Assembly: GCA_030619415.1 (NCBI GenBank) | Contig: JAUXBM010000050.1 | Span: 1 to 9,048, forward strand | From: Chlorobiota bacterium | GTDB lineage: Bacteria > Bacteroidota > Bacteroidia > Bacteroidales > F082 | Length of the DNA: 9,048 nt | Direction: 5' to 3' | Shown here: positions 1 through 5,604 of the stretch, in pieces | How positions within the stretch are numbered: the first letter of the stretch is position 1 | How the letters are laid out: each line of letters opens with the position of its first letter | Translations under genes and position numbers: made by a program | Notes under the pieces: generated by a model | Databases searched by the model: none | What the model was told of the DNA's origin: nothing | What the model saw: only the letters and a program-made list of their open reading frames with translations

Positions 1-1676
1 GTAATTTCCAGGTTCTTGTTGAGTAATACCTCTTTATCATTTTCAGGAAACTTTATCAAATAAATTCGCAAGGGTTCAATGCGGCTGTGTTTTCCATATG
101 CAATGCCTAAACTATGTTTTGGCGCTGCCTGCCATTTAATTCCAATTCGCGGATCAATTGCAAAATTACCATTCAGACCGAAGTACAAAAAGTGAAGACC
201 TGCATTCATGGTTACATTGCCGCCCAATTGTATCAGCGACTGGCTAAAGGCCTGTGCAATGTATGTATTTCCTTTTTCCTTCATCCTGAAATCGAGCGTA
301 TCCTGAATGGCAGGATCTGAGTTTGCCAGGTTGTTGTAATCATACCAAATCTGGTTGACCATAATCCCTGTTCGGTTGGTGTGGCGTGATCCAAATTTAT
401 GGTTTAGAACAGATTTTGCCCTGATTGTATAATTTTTCTCCGAAATATCCGACAACGGTTTATCCATGAGCAATGAATCCAATTGACTGGAAACAGTTGA
501 ATTTGTGTATCCTGAGAAGGAAAGCGACGATGAAAGGAATGATTTTTTACCAATGATAATTTTATGATTTAAACCCGAAGCCGTTAAACCATAAGTAAAT
601 TCAATTTTAATATTATCAAATGAAGTTTCCCATTCCTCGGGCGGCTTGGAAGGTTCATTTGCAATTCTTCCATATCCATTCATACTCCACAACGAAAAAA
701 CACCTGCCTTTTTTGTAGGAAAATTCATATTGAAAGAAAGGTCGGTGTAATCGGGCAGGCCTGTTTCGATGGGCATAATATTTTGTAAGACGCTGAATGT
801 TGACATCCTGAAATTCGCCAGGTAAGTCGAGCCCCTACCCTTTTTAAATGGCCCTTCGGCGGCAACTTCCATTCCATACGACCCAATCAGAATACCATAT
901 TTTCCCTTATCGGGATTACCGGTCCGGAAATTAATATCGAACACACCAGAGAGTACATTGCCATACTCGGCAGGAAAAGCGCCTGTAAAAAAGTCAGAAT
1001 TGGCCATCATAAAAGGGCTAAACATAGAAACAACCCCACCTCCGTTAAAAGCATGTGCAAGGTGATTTGGAACCGGGATCTCCACTCCTTCCAACCGCCA
1101 CAAAATACCTTTGGCAGGATTACCACGAATAATAACCTCATTGTTGTCAATTGAACTGGAGGATACTCCGGCGAATGAAGAGGCAAGTCTTGAAAAATCC
1201 TCCATACTTCCTGCAAAACGCTGTGCCTCATCCAATGAAATGGATCGAGCCGAAAGAATGGCCATCGTATTTAATGCCTGTTCCTTAATTACTTCCGATT
1301 TTACCTCAACTTCGTCCAAACCGGTAACAAGTTCTTTCATCGGGATTTTCACAAGCGGCATTATTTTCGAACCCACTAAAACATCAGACAAGGTAAATTC
1401 TTCGTATCCAACGAAACTGACTACCAGGTCTATCCTTCCAACCGGAACATTTGCAAGTGTAAAATATCCTTCAGAATCGGTTACCGTTCCAATTAATGGC
1501 TCCGATCCTGCTACAACTACTGTAGCTCCGGGTAACGAAAATTGAACCTGCGCATCAAACACCCTTCCTTTAACTGTTTGTGTAATTGATTGCGAACTGG
1601 CGCTTATCGAAATCGCTAGAAGAAGTATGAGCAAAATTCCGATAATATAATTTGATTTATAGCTGATGTACTTCAT
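1..1676 (-). CDS. TonB-dependent outer-membrane receptor, N-terminal part
   Basis: The reading frame is open from the ATG at 1676-1674 to the left window edge (558 codons), so the C-terminal part of the barrel is missing. Residues 1-28 are a signal peptide (hydrophobic run IIGILLILLLAI, then SASSQ). Residues about 35-115 form a carboxypeptidase-regulatory-like beta-sandwich (VKGRVFDA, GTVTDSEGYF, VSFVGYEEF), the usual N-terminal extension of Bacteroidetes receptors. Residues about 118-255 are the plug domain (LDEVEVKSE, VIIRGNPAKG, LEGVEIPVPNH, AFPAEYGNVLSGVFDI), followed by alternating beta-barrel strands. By family it should import a TonB-energised ligand across the outer membrane; the ligand cannot be told, and no SusD partner lies in the window. 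An in-frame upstream ATG at 1715-1713 would add 13 residues, but the start at 1676 gives a normal signal peptide n-region. The next gene on this strand is 261 bp upstream, so it need not be an operon partner. Confidence 0.93.
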   Translation of the reverse strand, partial: MKYISYKSNYIIGILLILLLAISISASSQSITQTVKGRVFDAQVQFSLPGATVVVAGSEPLIGTVTDSEGYFTLANVPVGRIDLVVSFVGYEEFTLSDVLVGSKIMPLVKIPMKELVTGLDEVEVKSEVIKEQALNTMAILSARSISLDEAQRFAGSMEDFSRLASSFAGVSSSSIDNNEVIIRGNPAKGILWRLEGVEIPVPNHLAHAFNGGGVVSMFSPFMMANSDFFTGAFPAEYGNVLSGVFDINFRTGNPDKGKYGILIGSYGMEVAAEGPFKKGRGSTYLANFRMSTFSVLQNIMPIETGLPDYTDLSFNMNFPTKKAGVFSLWSMNGYGRIANEPSKPPEEWETSFDNIKIEFTYGLTASGLNHKIIIGKKSFLSSSLSFSGYTNSTVSSQLDSLLMDKPLSDISEKNYTIRAKSVLNHKFGSRHTNRTGIMVNQIWYDYNNLANSDPAIQDTLDFRMKEKGNTYIAQAFSQSLIQLGGNVTMNAGLHFLYFGLNGNFAIDPRIGIKWQAAPKHSLGIAYGKHSRIEPLRIYLIKFPENDKEVLLNKNLEI

Positions 1677-1718
1677 TTTGTTCTTTATTCTTGTCAGCTG
1701 CCTTAATTCATTCATGCG

Positions 1719-1783
1719 CTCTTTCAGATTTACCGATTCTCTTTCAGATTCCTGCCCGGCTTTTGACGGGTGCAATCTGAAAG
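1719..1783. repeat. Repeated 12-mer plus inverted copy upstream of the receptor gene
   Basis: The 12-mer CTCTTTCAGATT occurs at 1719-1730 and again, exactly 20 bp later, at 1739-1750. An inverted copy of its last ten bases, AATCTGAAAG, lies at 1774-1783. The second copy and the inverted copy can form a 10-bp stem that encloses a smaller CCCG/CGGG stem (1755-1758 with 1767-1770). The element ends 37 bp before the receptor start. It could be a regulatory RNA structure in the receptor leader, a terminator remnant or a REP-like repeat; the sequence alone does not decide. Confidence 0.6.
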
Positions 1784-1791
1784 TTTAGGGC

Positions 1792-1832
1792 TCAGGATTT
1801 GTAATCCTGATTTAGGCAGATTGTAAATCTGC
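1792..1832. repeat. Two adjacent perfect palindromes, REP-like
   Basis: TCAGGATT-TGT-AATCCTGA (1792-1810) is an 8-bp perfect inverted repeat with a 3-base loop. After five bases it is followed by GCAGATT-GTA-AATCTGC (1816-1832), a 7-bp perfect inverted repeat, also with a 3-base loop. The two hairpins share the core GATT-loop-AATC. Short paired palindromes of this kind resemble REP-type elements, which in bacteria are mobilised by IS200-like (Y1) RAYT transposases. No such transposase is in the window, so the REP label is an inference. Confidence 0.6.
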
Positions 1833-1854
1833 TTCTCTTTATGCGCCAATTTAG

Positions 1855-1909
1855 AAAATGGGTCAACCGCAGTTTTAGCGGGTTTTATCATAACGGCAAA
1901 ACCCATTTT
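1855..1909. terminator. Possible terminator or competing hairpins between the two minus-strand genes
   Basis: AAAATGGGT (1855-1863) and ACCCATTTT (1901-1909) form a 9-bp outer stem. Inside it GGGTTTT (1880-1886) can pair with AAAACCC (1898-1904), sharing bases with the outer stem, so the two structures exclude one another. A small CCGC/GCGG stem (1867-1870, 1878-1881) is also possible. Read on the minus strand the outer stem ends in TTTT and lies just after the stop of the START-domain gene, so it may end that transcript. There is no long T run, hence low confidence. Confidence 0.35.
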
Positions 1910-1937
1910 AATATTAAATTACAGACTGTTTACTAAT

Positions 1938-2606
1938 TTATTTCAAATTCTGCGTTAGCAGTTCATGTAGATTCAGAAGGTTATCTTTAAAGAGTTTTTC
2001 CGTTACAGGATCCTGAATCCAGCGTGGCACAACAGGTTCAGTGTCGCTATAAGCCGAGAAGGATACTTTTGTCAAACCGTTGTAAGCAGATGTAAGTTGC
2101 CAATGTGATTCGTAACTGAGCATTCGTATTACATTTTTATATTCCGGCAGCATATCCCCTCTTGCCGAAAAGAAAATATCAGTGCAGCCCTCATCACAAT
2201 TATCAATTGTTCTGATCTCGGTAACCAGGTCCCTGTTTTTAAAAGGCCAGGGGGCGTTAAAAAGTATATAAACTGTTTTATTCCCGGTTTGGGGAAAATC
2301 AATTTCCCGAGATTCTTCCACCCCACGCATCCAATGTTTTATGCCAGAAGAACTTGCAACCAGCGGCACAATTTCATCCGGGTGATTGTCAGTATAAAAC
2401 TCCCCTTTTCGTTCACGGGTTTTGCGTCCGTCAGGCAAGGTTATCCAGCGTTCGTAAATCGTCAGGATATCATCCTGGTCCACCATCTCCCAAGTGGGTT
2501 CGGGAGGTGTTGGGTTAGATGGGTTTTCCAGTATGCCTTCAGTTTCACCTCCTGCGATCAGCGTCAGGCTGATCAGCGTACTGCTCAAAAAATTTAACAA
2601 CATCAT
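1938..2606 (-). CDS. Exported START-domain (SRPBCC) lipid-binding-like protein
   Basis: This is a 222-residue protein starting MMLLNF; the ATG at 2606-2604 or the adjacent ATG at 2603-2601 may be used. Residues 1-20 are a signal peptide (hydrophobic LSSTLISLTLIAG), so it is probably periplasmic or membrane-attached. The rest, about 40-222, has the pattern of a bacterial START domain: YERWITLPDG, GIKHWMRGVEE, FNAPWPFKNRDLV, SHWQLT and the C-terminal helix from VPRWIQDPVTEKLF. START domains bind lipids or sterols in a deep pocket. In bacteria the ligands are mostly unknown, so no ligand is assigned. Two close cysteines (137 and 141, CDEGC) could form a disulfide after export. Length matches single-domain bacterial START proteins. 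No convincing Shine-Dalgarno precedes it. Confidence 0.88.
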   Translation of the reverse strand: MMLLNFLSSTLISLTLIAGGETEGILENPSNPTPPEPTWEMVDQDDILTIYERWITLPDGRKTRERKGEFYTDNHPDEIVPLVASSSGIKHWMRGVEESREIDFPQTGNKTVYILFNAPWPFKNRDLVTEIRTIDNCDEGCTDIFFSARGDMLPEYKNVIRMLSYESHWQLTSAYNGLTKVSFSAYSDTEPVVPRWIQDPVTEKLFKDNLLNLHELLTQNLK

Positions 2607-2755
2607 TTTACTTCGTTTTAAGGTTTAATAATTGATTAAAGCAGGTAAAGGTGTTCGGTATGCAATTGTTTTATTGATGAAAGTCGTATGAATTTTTTAA
2701 TCACGTCTTAAGGACAGAAGTATTTAACAGGGGTTGCAATTTTTTAATTTTTCAG

Positions 2756-2763
2756 CAAAACTA
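2756..2763 (-). promoter_or_regulatory. Candidate -7 box for the START-domain gene
   Basis: On the minus strand this reads TAGTTTTG, a perfect match to the Bacteroidetes -7 consensus TAnnTTTG. It lies about 150 bp before the START-gene ATG, and no TTG is at the expected -33 distance, so it is a weak candidate. Confidence 0.25.
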
Positions 2764-2796
2764 TTGTGATAAAATGCTGTGCGTGTAGAAAGGTTT

Positions 2797-2869
2797 TTGA
2801 ATTGTAGATTAAGCTTCCGTGCTGTCGAGAACAGGGGTTGAATTGTATGAGGCTTTTAACACAATTCAA
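2797..2869. repeat. Repeated and inverted TTGAATTGT motif in the divergent intergenic region
   Basis: TTGAATTGTA occurs at 2797-2806 and 2838-2847. The second copy also pairs with ACAATTCAA at 2861-2869, giving a 9-bp inverted repeat around a 14-base spacer. It lies 36 bp before the candidate peroxidase promoter box. It could be an operator for a dimeric regulator or a hairpin. The rest of 2607-2934 holds no gene that I can support. Confidence 0.4.
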
Positions 2870-2904
2870 TTGTTGACGTACAACAGGGAATTTAATATTA
2901 TATG

Positions 2905-2912
2905 TAGATTTG
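2905..2912 (+). promoter_or_regulatory. Candidate -7 promoter box of the peroxidase gene
   Basis: TAGATTTG matches TAnnTTTG exactly and ends 22 bp before the ATG at 2935, which would give a short leader. TTG triplets at 2870-2875 are about 10 bp too far upstream for a standard -33 element. Confidence 0.45.
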
Positions 2913-2934
2913 TTCTCACTTAAAAACAAGATAA

Positions 2935-3480
2935 ATGACAAAACTATTTAGTATCATCGCGGTAAGCCTGCTATTGCAACTGTTTGGCATAGCACAAACG
3001 CAATCATTTTATGATTTTATCGTAAAGGATATTGACGGCAATGATCTTTCGCTTTCACAGTTTAAAGGGAAAAAAGTAATGGTAGTAAATGTCGCTTCAA
3101 AATGTGGTTATACACCACAGTACGAGCAGCTGGAAGCAATTTATAAAAAGTACAACGAGCAGGGATTTGTCATAATTGGGTTCCCTGCCAATAATTTTAT
3201 GAAACAGGAACCGGGCACCAATCAAGAAATCAAGGAGTTTTGCACGCTCAATTATGGTGTTACATTCCCGATGATGGAAAAAATTTCGGTGAAAGGAAAA
3301 AACATGGCCCCTGTTTATCAATGGCTGACCGACGAAGATTTGAATGGCGAATCAAGTTCAAAGGTAAAATGGAATTTTCAGAAATACCTGATCAGTGCAG
3401 ACGGCAAACTGGAGCATGTGTTCAATCCGCAAATAAAGCCGGATGACCCCAAGATAATTGCGTGGATTGAGGGGGAGTGA
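2935..3480 (+). CDS. Exported glutathione peroxidase family protein (thioredoxin-type)
   Basis: The product is 181 residues: an N-terminal signal peptide (1-21, LFSIIAVSLLLQLFGIA) followed by a complete glutathione-peroxidase fold. The peroxidatic cysteine is Cys57 in NVASKCGYTPQYEQL. The other catalytic-tetrad positions are Gln91 (in KQEPG), Trp146 and Asn147 (KWNFQKYL). Cys103 in FCTLNYGVTFP sits where thioredoxin-dependent relatives such as yeast Gpx3 carry their resolving cysteine, so the enzyme likely uses a thioredoxin-like donor rather than glutathione. It contains cysteine, not selenocysteine. Expected reaction: reduction of hydroperoxides, probably lipid peroxides, in the periplasm. 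E. coli BtuE is a cytoplasmic relative; the signal peptide is the main difference. It appears monocistronic: a divergent gene lies upstream and a repeat island downstream. Confidence 0.95.
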   Translation: MTKLFSIIAVSLLLQLFGIAQTQSFYDFIVKDIDGNDLSLSQFKGKKVMVVNVASKCGYTPQYEQLEAIYKKYNEQGFVIIGFPANNFMKQEPGTNQEIKEFCTLNYGVTFPMMEKISVKGKNMAPVYQWLTDEDLNGESSSKVKWNFQKYLISADGKLEHVFNPQIKPDDPKIIAWIEGE

Positions 3481-3560
3481 TTGGGAATTGGTTATTGGTC
3501 ATTTGACTTCGCTGTCATTCAATAGTCATTAGCAATTGATTGACTGTTGACTGCCGACTG
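3481..3560. repeat. Degenerate 7-bp tandem repeats, left of the repeat-protein gene
   Basis: Directly after the peroxidase stop come TTGGGAA, TTGGTTA, TTGGTCA and TTTGACT (3481-3508), each seven bases long. After an irregular stretch follow TTGACTG, TTGACTG and CCGACTG (3540-3560), again with period seven. This is the inverted counterpart of the array at 4171-4267, whose reverse complement reads GACTGGT units. No unique spacers are present. Confidence 0.6.
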
Positions 3561-3611
3561 GTTTTCTGGCATCTTGTTTGCAACTGGTACATCAATCTTA
3601 AATCTATTATT

Positions 3612-3986
3612 TTGTTTTTCAAATATGCCATACCTTTTGTACTAAGCCTGGTTATCTTCTCATTCTCAGGATTCAACCCACTGAATTGTGCTGACCACGG
3701 AACTACTAAAACCTGTTCGGCTCCTGAATCCATCAGCCTGTCAGATTGCACCTGGAACGGTATCGAACTAAAGGGTAAGGTTCAGTTTGTGGAATCATTT
3801 CCTGATCTTAAAATTCAGGTTGTGGAATCATTTCCTGATTTAAAAGTAAAATTGGTCACAGCGTTCCCTGATGATTGTGGTGAATGGCAGGTGGTAGAAT
3901 CCTTCCCTGATTTCAAGGTTCAGATCGTTGAATCTTTCGCTGATATTAAGGTGCAATATGTAGAGGCATTTCCGGGAATGCAGTAA
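3612..3986 (+). CDS. Small exported protein of six VESFPD-type 11-residue repeats
   Basis: No in-frame ATG exists. The frame is open from a TTG at 3540, but that part runs through the heptamer array. The TTG at 3612 gives a good signal peptide (FFKYAIPFVLSLVIFSFSG) and a 124-residue product, so I chose it. After a short cysteine-containing linker (NCADHG, KTCSAP, SDCTWNG), six repeats begin at 3789, 3822, 3855, 3894, 3927 and 3960: VESFPDLKIQV, VESFPDLKVKL, VTAFPDDCGEWQV, VESFPDFKVQI, VESFADIKVQY, VEAFPGMQ. The period is 33 bp, except for a two-codon insert (CGEW) in the third. Alternating hydrophobic residues suggest a regular beta structure, such as a small solenoid, or a knotted repeat fold with a central GEW loop. 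I cannot name the family with certainty; I recall similar V(E/D)SFPD repeat proteins annotated only as hypothetical. Function is unknown. It stands alone between heptamer arrays. Confidence 0.75.
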   Translation: MFFKYAIPFVLSLVIFSFSGFNPLNCADHGTTKTCSAPESISLSDCTWNGIELKGKVQFVESFPDLKIQVVESFPDLKVKLVTAFPDDCGEWQVVESFPDFKVQIVESFADIKVQYVEAFPGMQ

Positions 3987-3998
3987 GGTCAGGGTTTT

Positions 3999-4026
3999 GA
4001 GTTCTGAGTTCTGAGTTCTCAGTCGG
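3999..4026. repeat. GAGTTCT heptamer tandem repeat
   Basis: GAGTTCT occurs three times head to tail at 3999-4005, 4006-4012 and 4013-4019, followed by the related-length unit CAGTCGG. It starts 13 bp after the repeat-protein stop. Between 4027 and 4170 the DNA holds only scattered heptamer remnants (CATCCAA and TATCCAA at 4061-4074) and no gene that I can support. Confidence 0.7.
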
Positions 4027-4170
4027 TGAGCCCAGTGCAAACTCTGAATTCACTGTCAAACATCCAATATCCAACAGCCTGCCTTAGTTTTCAATTTCCA
4101 CTAAAAACCATATTCACTAATCAACTCATCATTGATCCAACACCTTTTCGACCTGCCAATATCCAAATCC

Positions 4171-4267
4171 AGCATCCAGCATTAAGTATCCAGTATCAGT
4201 CACCAGTCACCAGTCACCAGTCGCCAGTATCCAGTATCCAGTATCAAGTATCCAATTACTAAGATCC
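4171..4267. repeat. 7-bp tandem repeat array, AGTATCC / AGTCACC units
   Basis: About fourteen consecutive units: AGCATCC, AGCATTA, AGTATCC, AGTATC (one base short), three AGTCACC, AGTCGCC, two AGTATCC, AGTATCA, AGTATCC, AATTACT and AAGATCC. Variants come in runs (three identical AGTCACC units between AGTATCC units), as expected from slippage of short blocks. The array ends 7 bp before the candidate promoter of the permease gene. Similar-looking heptanucleotide repeats (STRR) are known in cyanobacteria; their role here is unknown. Confidence 0.8.
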
Positions 4268-4273
4268 TTTTCC

Positions 4274-4281
4274 TATTTTTG
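4274..4281 (+). promoter_or_regulatory. Candidate -7 promoter box of the permease gene
   Basis: TATTTTTG matches TAnnTTTG perfectly and lies 18 bp before the ATG at 4300. The -33 region would fall inside the last heptamers of the repeat array, where no TTG is found, so changes in repeat number could alter the upstream promoter context. Confidence 0.5.
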
Positions 4282-4299
4282 CGCAAGCCATAAAACCAA

Positions 4300-5202
4300 A
4301 TGGAAAAACAAGTTAACCAGGTACTCAGAGGAACCATAGCCATCAGCATATCTGCAATTATGTGGGGGTTTGACGGTGTTGTGCTTACCCCCAGGTTGTT
4401 CAACCTGAATGTAATATACGTGGTAACCGTTCTACACCTGATCCCTTTTTTGTTAATGAATATTTTCCTATCGAAGCAATACACACATCTGCGTCATTTT
4501 GTAAGGCAGGATTTCATCACGCTGTCGCTGATTTCTTTGTTTGGCGGGGCTATTGGAACAATTGCCATTGTAAAAGCATTGTTCCTGGTCAACTTTGAGC
4601 AACTGACGGTGGTTGTGTTGCTACAAAAACTGCAACCCATTTTTGCAATCATCCTTGCCGGAATATTGTTAAAAGAAAAAATCCGAAAAAACTTTCTAAT
4701 CTGGGCGGCTATAGCAATTATCGCCAGCTATTTCCTGACGTTTGGCTTTAATCTCCCAAATTTTTCCTCAGGGTCGAATACAATTTATGCCGCATTATTT
4801 GCGTTGCTGGCAGCATTTTCATTTGGTAGTTCAACCGTATTTTCAAAGAAGTTTTTGTTGAACCACAATTTCATCACGGCCACTTTTTACAGATATGCTT
4901 TTACCTCCGTAATAATGATCGTTTTACTAATATTCACAGGTAACTACACTGGTTTTGGGGAGACGACAAATGTTAACTGGCTTTACTTTTTTATTATTGG
5001 AATTTCAACAGGGTCGGGTGCCATTTTTATCTATTATTACGGGTTGCGGAGAGTAAAGGCAATTGTCGCCACCATCAGCGAATTGTTATTCCCAATATCG
5101 GCTATTTTATTCGATTACCTGATCAACGACAGCATCCTGTCCCCTATCCAGTTTATTAGTGCAGCGGTGATGGTTTTTGCAATTATCAAATTGAATAATT
5201 AA
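4300..5202 (+). CDS. EamA/DMT-superfamily permease
   Basis: A 300-residue membrane protein of about ten hydrophobic helices, the usual size and number for a two-EamA-domain transporter. The first repeat covers roughly residues 12-148 and ends in the typical segment LQKLQPIFAIILAGILLKEK (109-128) and a following helix. The second covers roughly 160-298, with RYAFTSVIM (198-206), the pattern YYYGLRRVKAIVATI (245-259) and ELLFPISAILFDYLI (261-275). Family members export or exchange small metabolites such as amino acids, nucleotides or drugs; the substrate cannot be read from sequence. The ATG at 4300 is preceded by the A-rich CATAAAACCAA and a -7-like box. It is probably transcribed alone: the next gene is 141 bp away with its own candidate promoter. 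Confidence 0.93.
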   Translation: MEKQVNQVLRGTIAISISAIMWGFDGVVLTPRLFNLNVIYVVTVLHLIPFLLMNIFLSKQYTHLRHFVRQDFITLSLISLFGGAIGTIAIVKALFLVNFEQLTVVVLLQKLQPIFAIILAGILLKEKIRKNFLIWAAIAIIASYFLTFGFNLPNFSSGSNTIYAALFALLAAFSFGSSTVFSKKFLLNHNFITATFYRYAFTSVIMIVLLIFTGNYTGFGETTNVNWLYFFIIGISTGSGAIFIYYYGLRRVKAIVATISELLFPISAILFDYLINDSILSPIQFISAAVMVFAIIKLNN

Positions 5203-5288
5203 ACCTCTTAGACTTATACTAACTCCGTTTGGAAGTTAAGACCAACCATCTATGAAGGTGGATTTCCAGCTTATTTTAAAACATAACA

Positions 5289-5314
5289 GGGTTAGCAGAA
5301 AAACCCCTATTTTT
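5289..5314 (+). terminator. Weak terminator-like hairpin after the permease gene
   Basis: GGGTT (5289-5293) can pair with AACCC (5302-5306) around an 8-base loop, followed by CTATTTTT. The stem is only five base pairs, and the T-rich tail also contains the candidate promoter of the next gene, so this is tentative. Confidence 0.3.
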
Positions 5315-5315
5315 A
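5308..5315 (+). promoter_or_regulatory. Candidate -7 promoter box of the DUF2007-led operon
   Basis: TATTTTTA differs from TAnnTTTG only at the last base and lies 28 bp before the ATG at 5344. No clear -33 TTG is present. Confidence 0.3.
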
Positions 5316-5343
5316 TCCTTAATTTACACAAACAATACAAATC

Positions 5344-5604
5344 ATGTCAGAAGATATTAAGGAGGTTTACACCGGTTCGAAGGCAGAGTGTTTATGGCTA
5401 CAGGAATACCTGAAAGAAAATGACATTGGCGTTATCAGCAAGAACATCCTCGAATCGAGCATGAGTGCCGGATTTGCCCAGGGATACCCAGGGCAATCGA
5501 CGAAACTTTATGTGGAAAATATCAATTTCGAAAAAGCGAAAGAACTGCTCGACAAGTATTTTACCGAAAGAAACAATACCGGCAACGCTGAAACAAATGT
5601 GTAA
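5344..5604 (+). CDS. DUF2007 family small protein
   Basis: An 86-residue soluble protein. The N-terminal half reads EVYTGSKAECLWLQEYLKENDIGVISKN (7-34), the typical DUF2007 beta-alpha-beta pattern in which a small domain senses or binds something through a pocket between strand and helix. A glycine-rich loop (SAGFAQGYPG) and the closing strand-helix KLYVENINFEKAKELLDKYF follow. Pfam describes the family as putative signal-transducing proteins; the real function is not established. It is the first gene of a tight cluster and overlaps the next start by 8 bp, which suggests translational coupling. An internal AAGGAGGT (5359-5366) has no suitable start codon after it. Confidence 0.85.
   Translation: MSEDIKEVYTGSKAECLWLQEYLKENDIGVISKNILESSMSAGFAQGYPGQSTKLYVENINFEKAKELLDKYFTERNNTGNAETNV

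Noticed and set aside
1111..1545. 144-codon open frame on the plus strand
   Set aside because: It lies entirely antisense to the receptor's signal/plug region, whose family motifs are unmistakable on the minus strand; its own product is Ser/Thr-rich without any family pattern.
1677..1715. In-frame upstream ATG of the receptor gene (13 extra residues)
   Set aside because: Possible, but the extension gives an overlong charged n-region; the ATG at 1676 yields a standard signal peptide. Left as an alternative.
2289..2597. 102-codon open frame on the plus strand
   Set aside because: Antisense shadow of the START-domain gene, with no recognisable features.
2744..2941. 65-codon open frame on the minus strand in the divergent intergenic region
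   Set aside because: Overlaps the peroxidase start and promoter region, has no family pattern, and its codons cover the inverted repeat.
3540..3611. Longer TTG start of the repeat protein
   Set aside because: The extra 24 codons are encoded partly by the heptamer array and would put a non-typical, Trp/Cys-containing stretch before the signal peptide.
4026..4262. 78-codon open frame on the plus strand through the heptamer array
   Set aside because: Starts at GTG and consists of low-complexity SPVTSHQSPV-like residues produced by translating 7-bp repeats; no initiation context or family.
4171..4267. CRISPR array
   Set aside because: Units are 7 bp and contiguous, with no unique spacers and no cas genes nearby.
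4200..4484. 94-codon open frame on the minus strand
   Set aside because: Ends in translated heptamer repeats and otherwise overlaps the clear EamA permease on the opposite strand.
5359..5366. Perfect Shine-Dalgarno-like AAGGAGGT
   Set aside because: Lies inside the DUF2007 coding region (codons for Lys-Glu-Val) with no start codon at a usable distance.
5465..5596. N-terminal extension of the RimL-like acetyltransferase
   Set aside because: It lies wholly inside the DUF2007 gene in another frame; the homologous part of the family begins just after the ATG at 5597.
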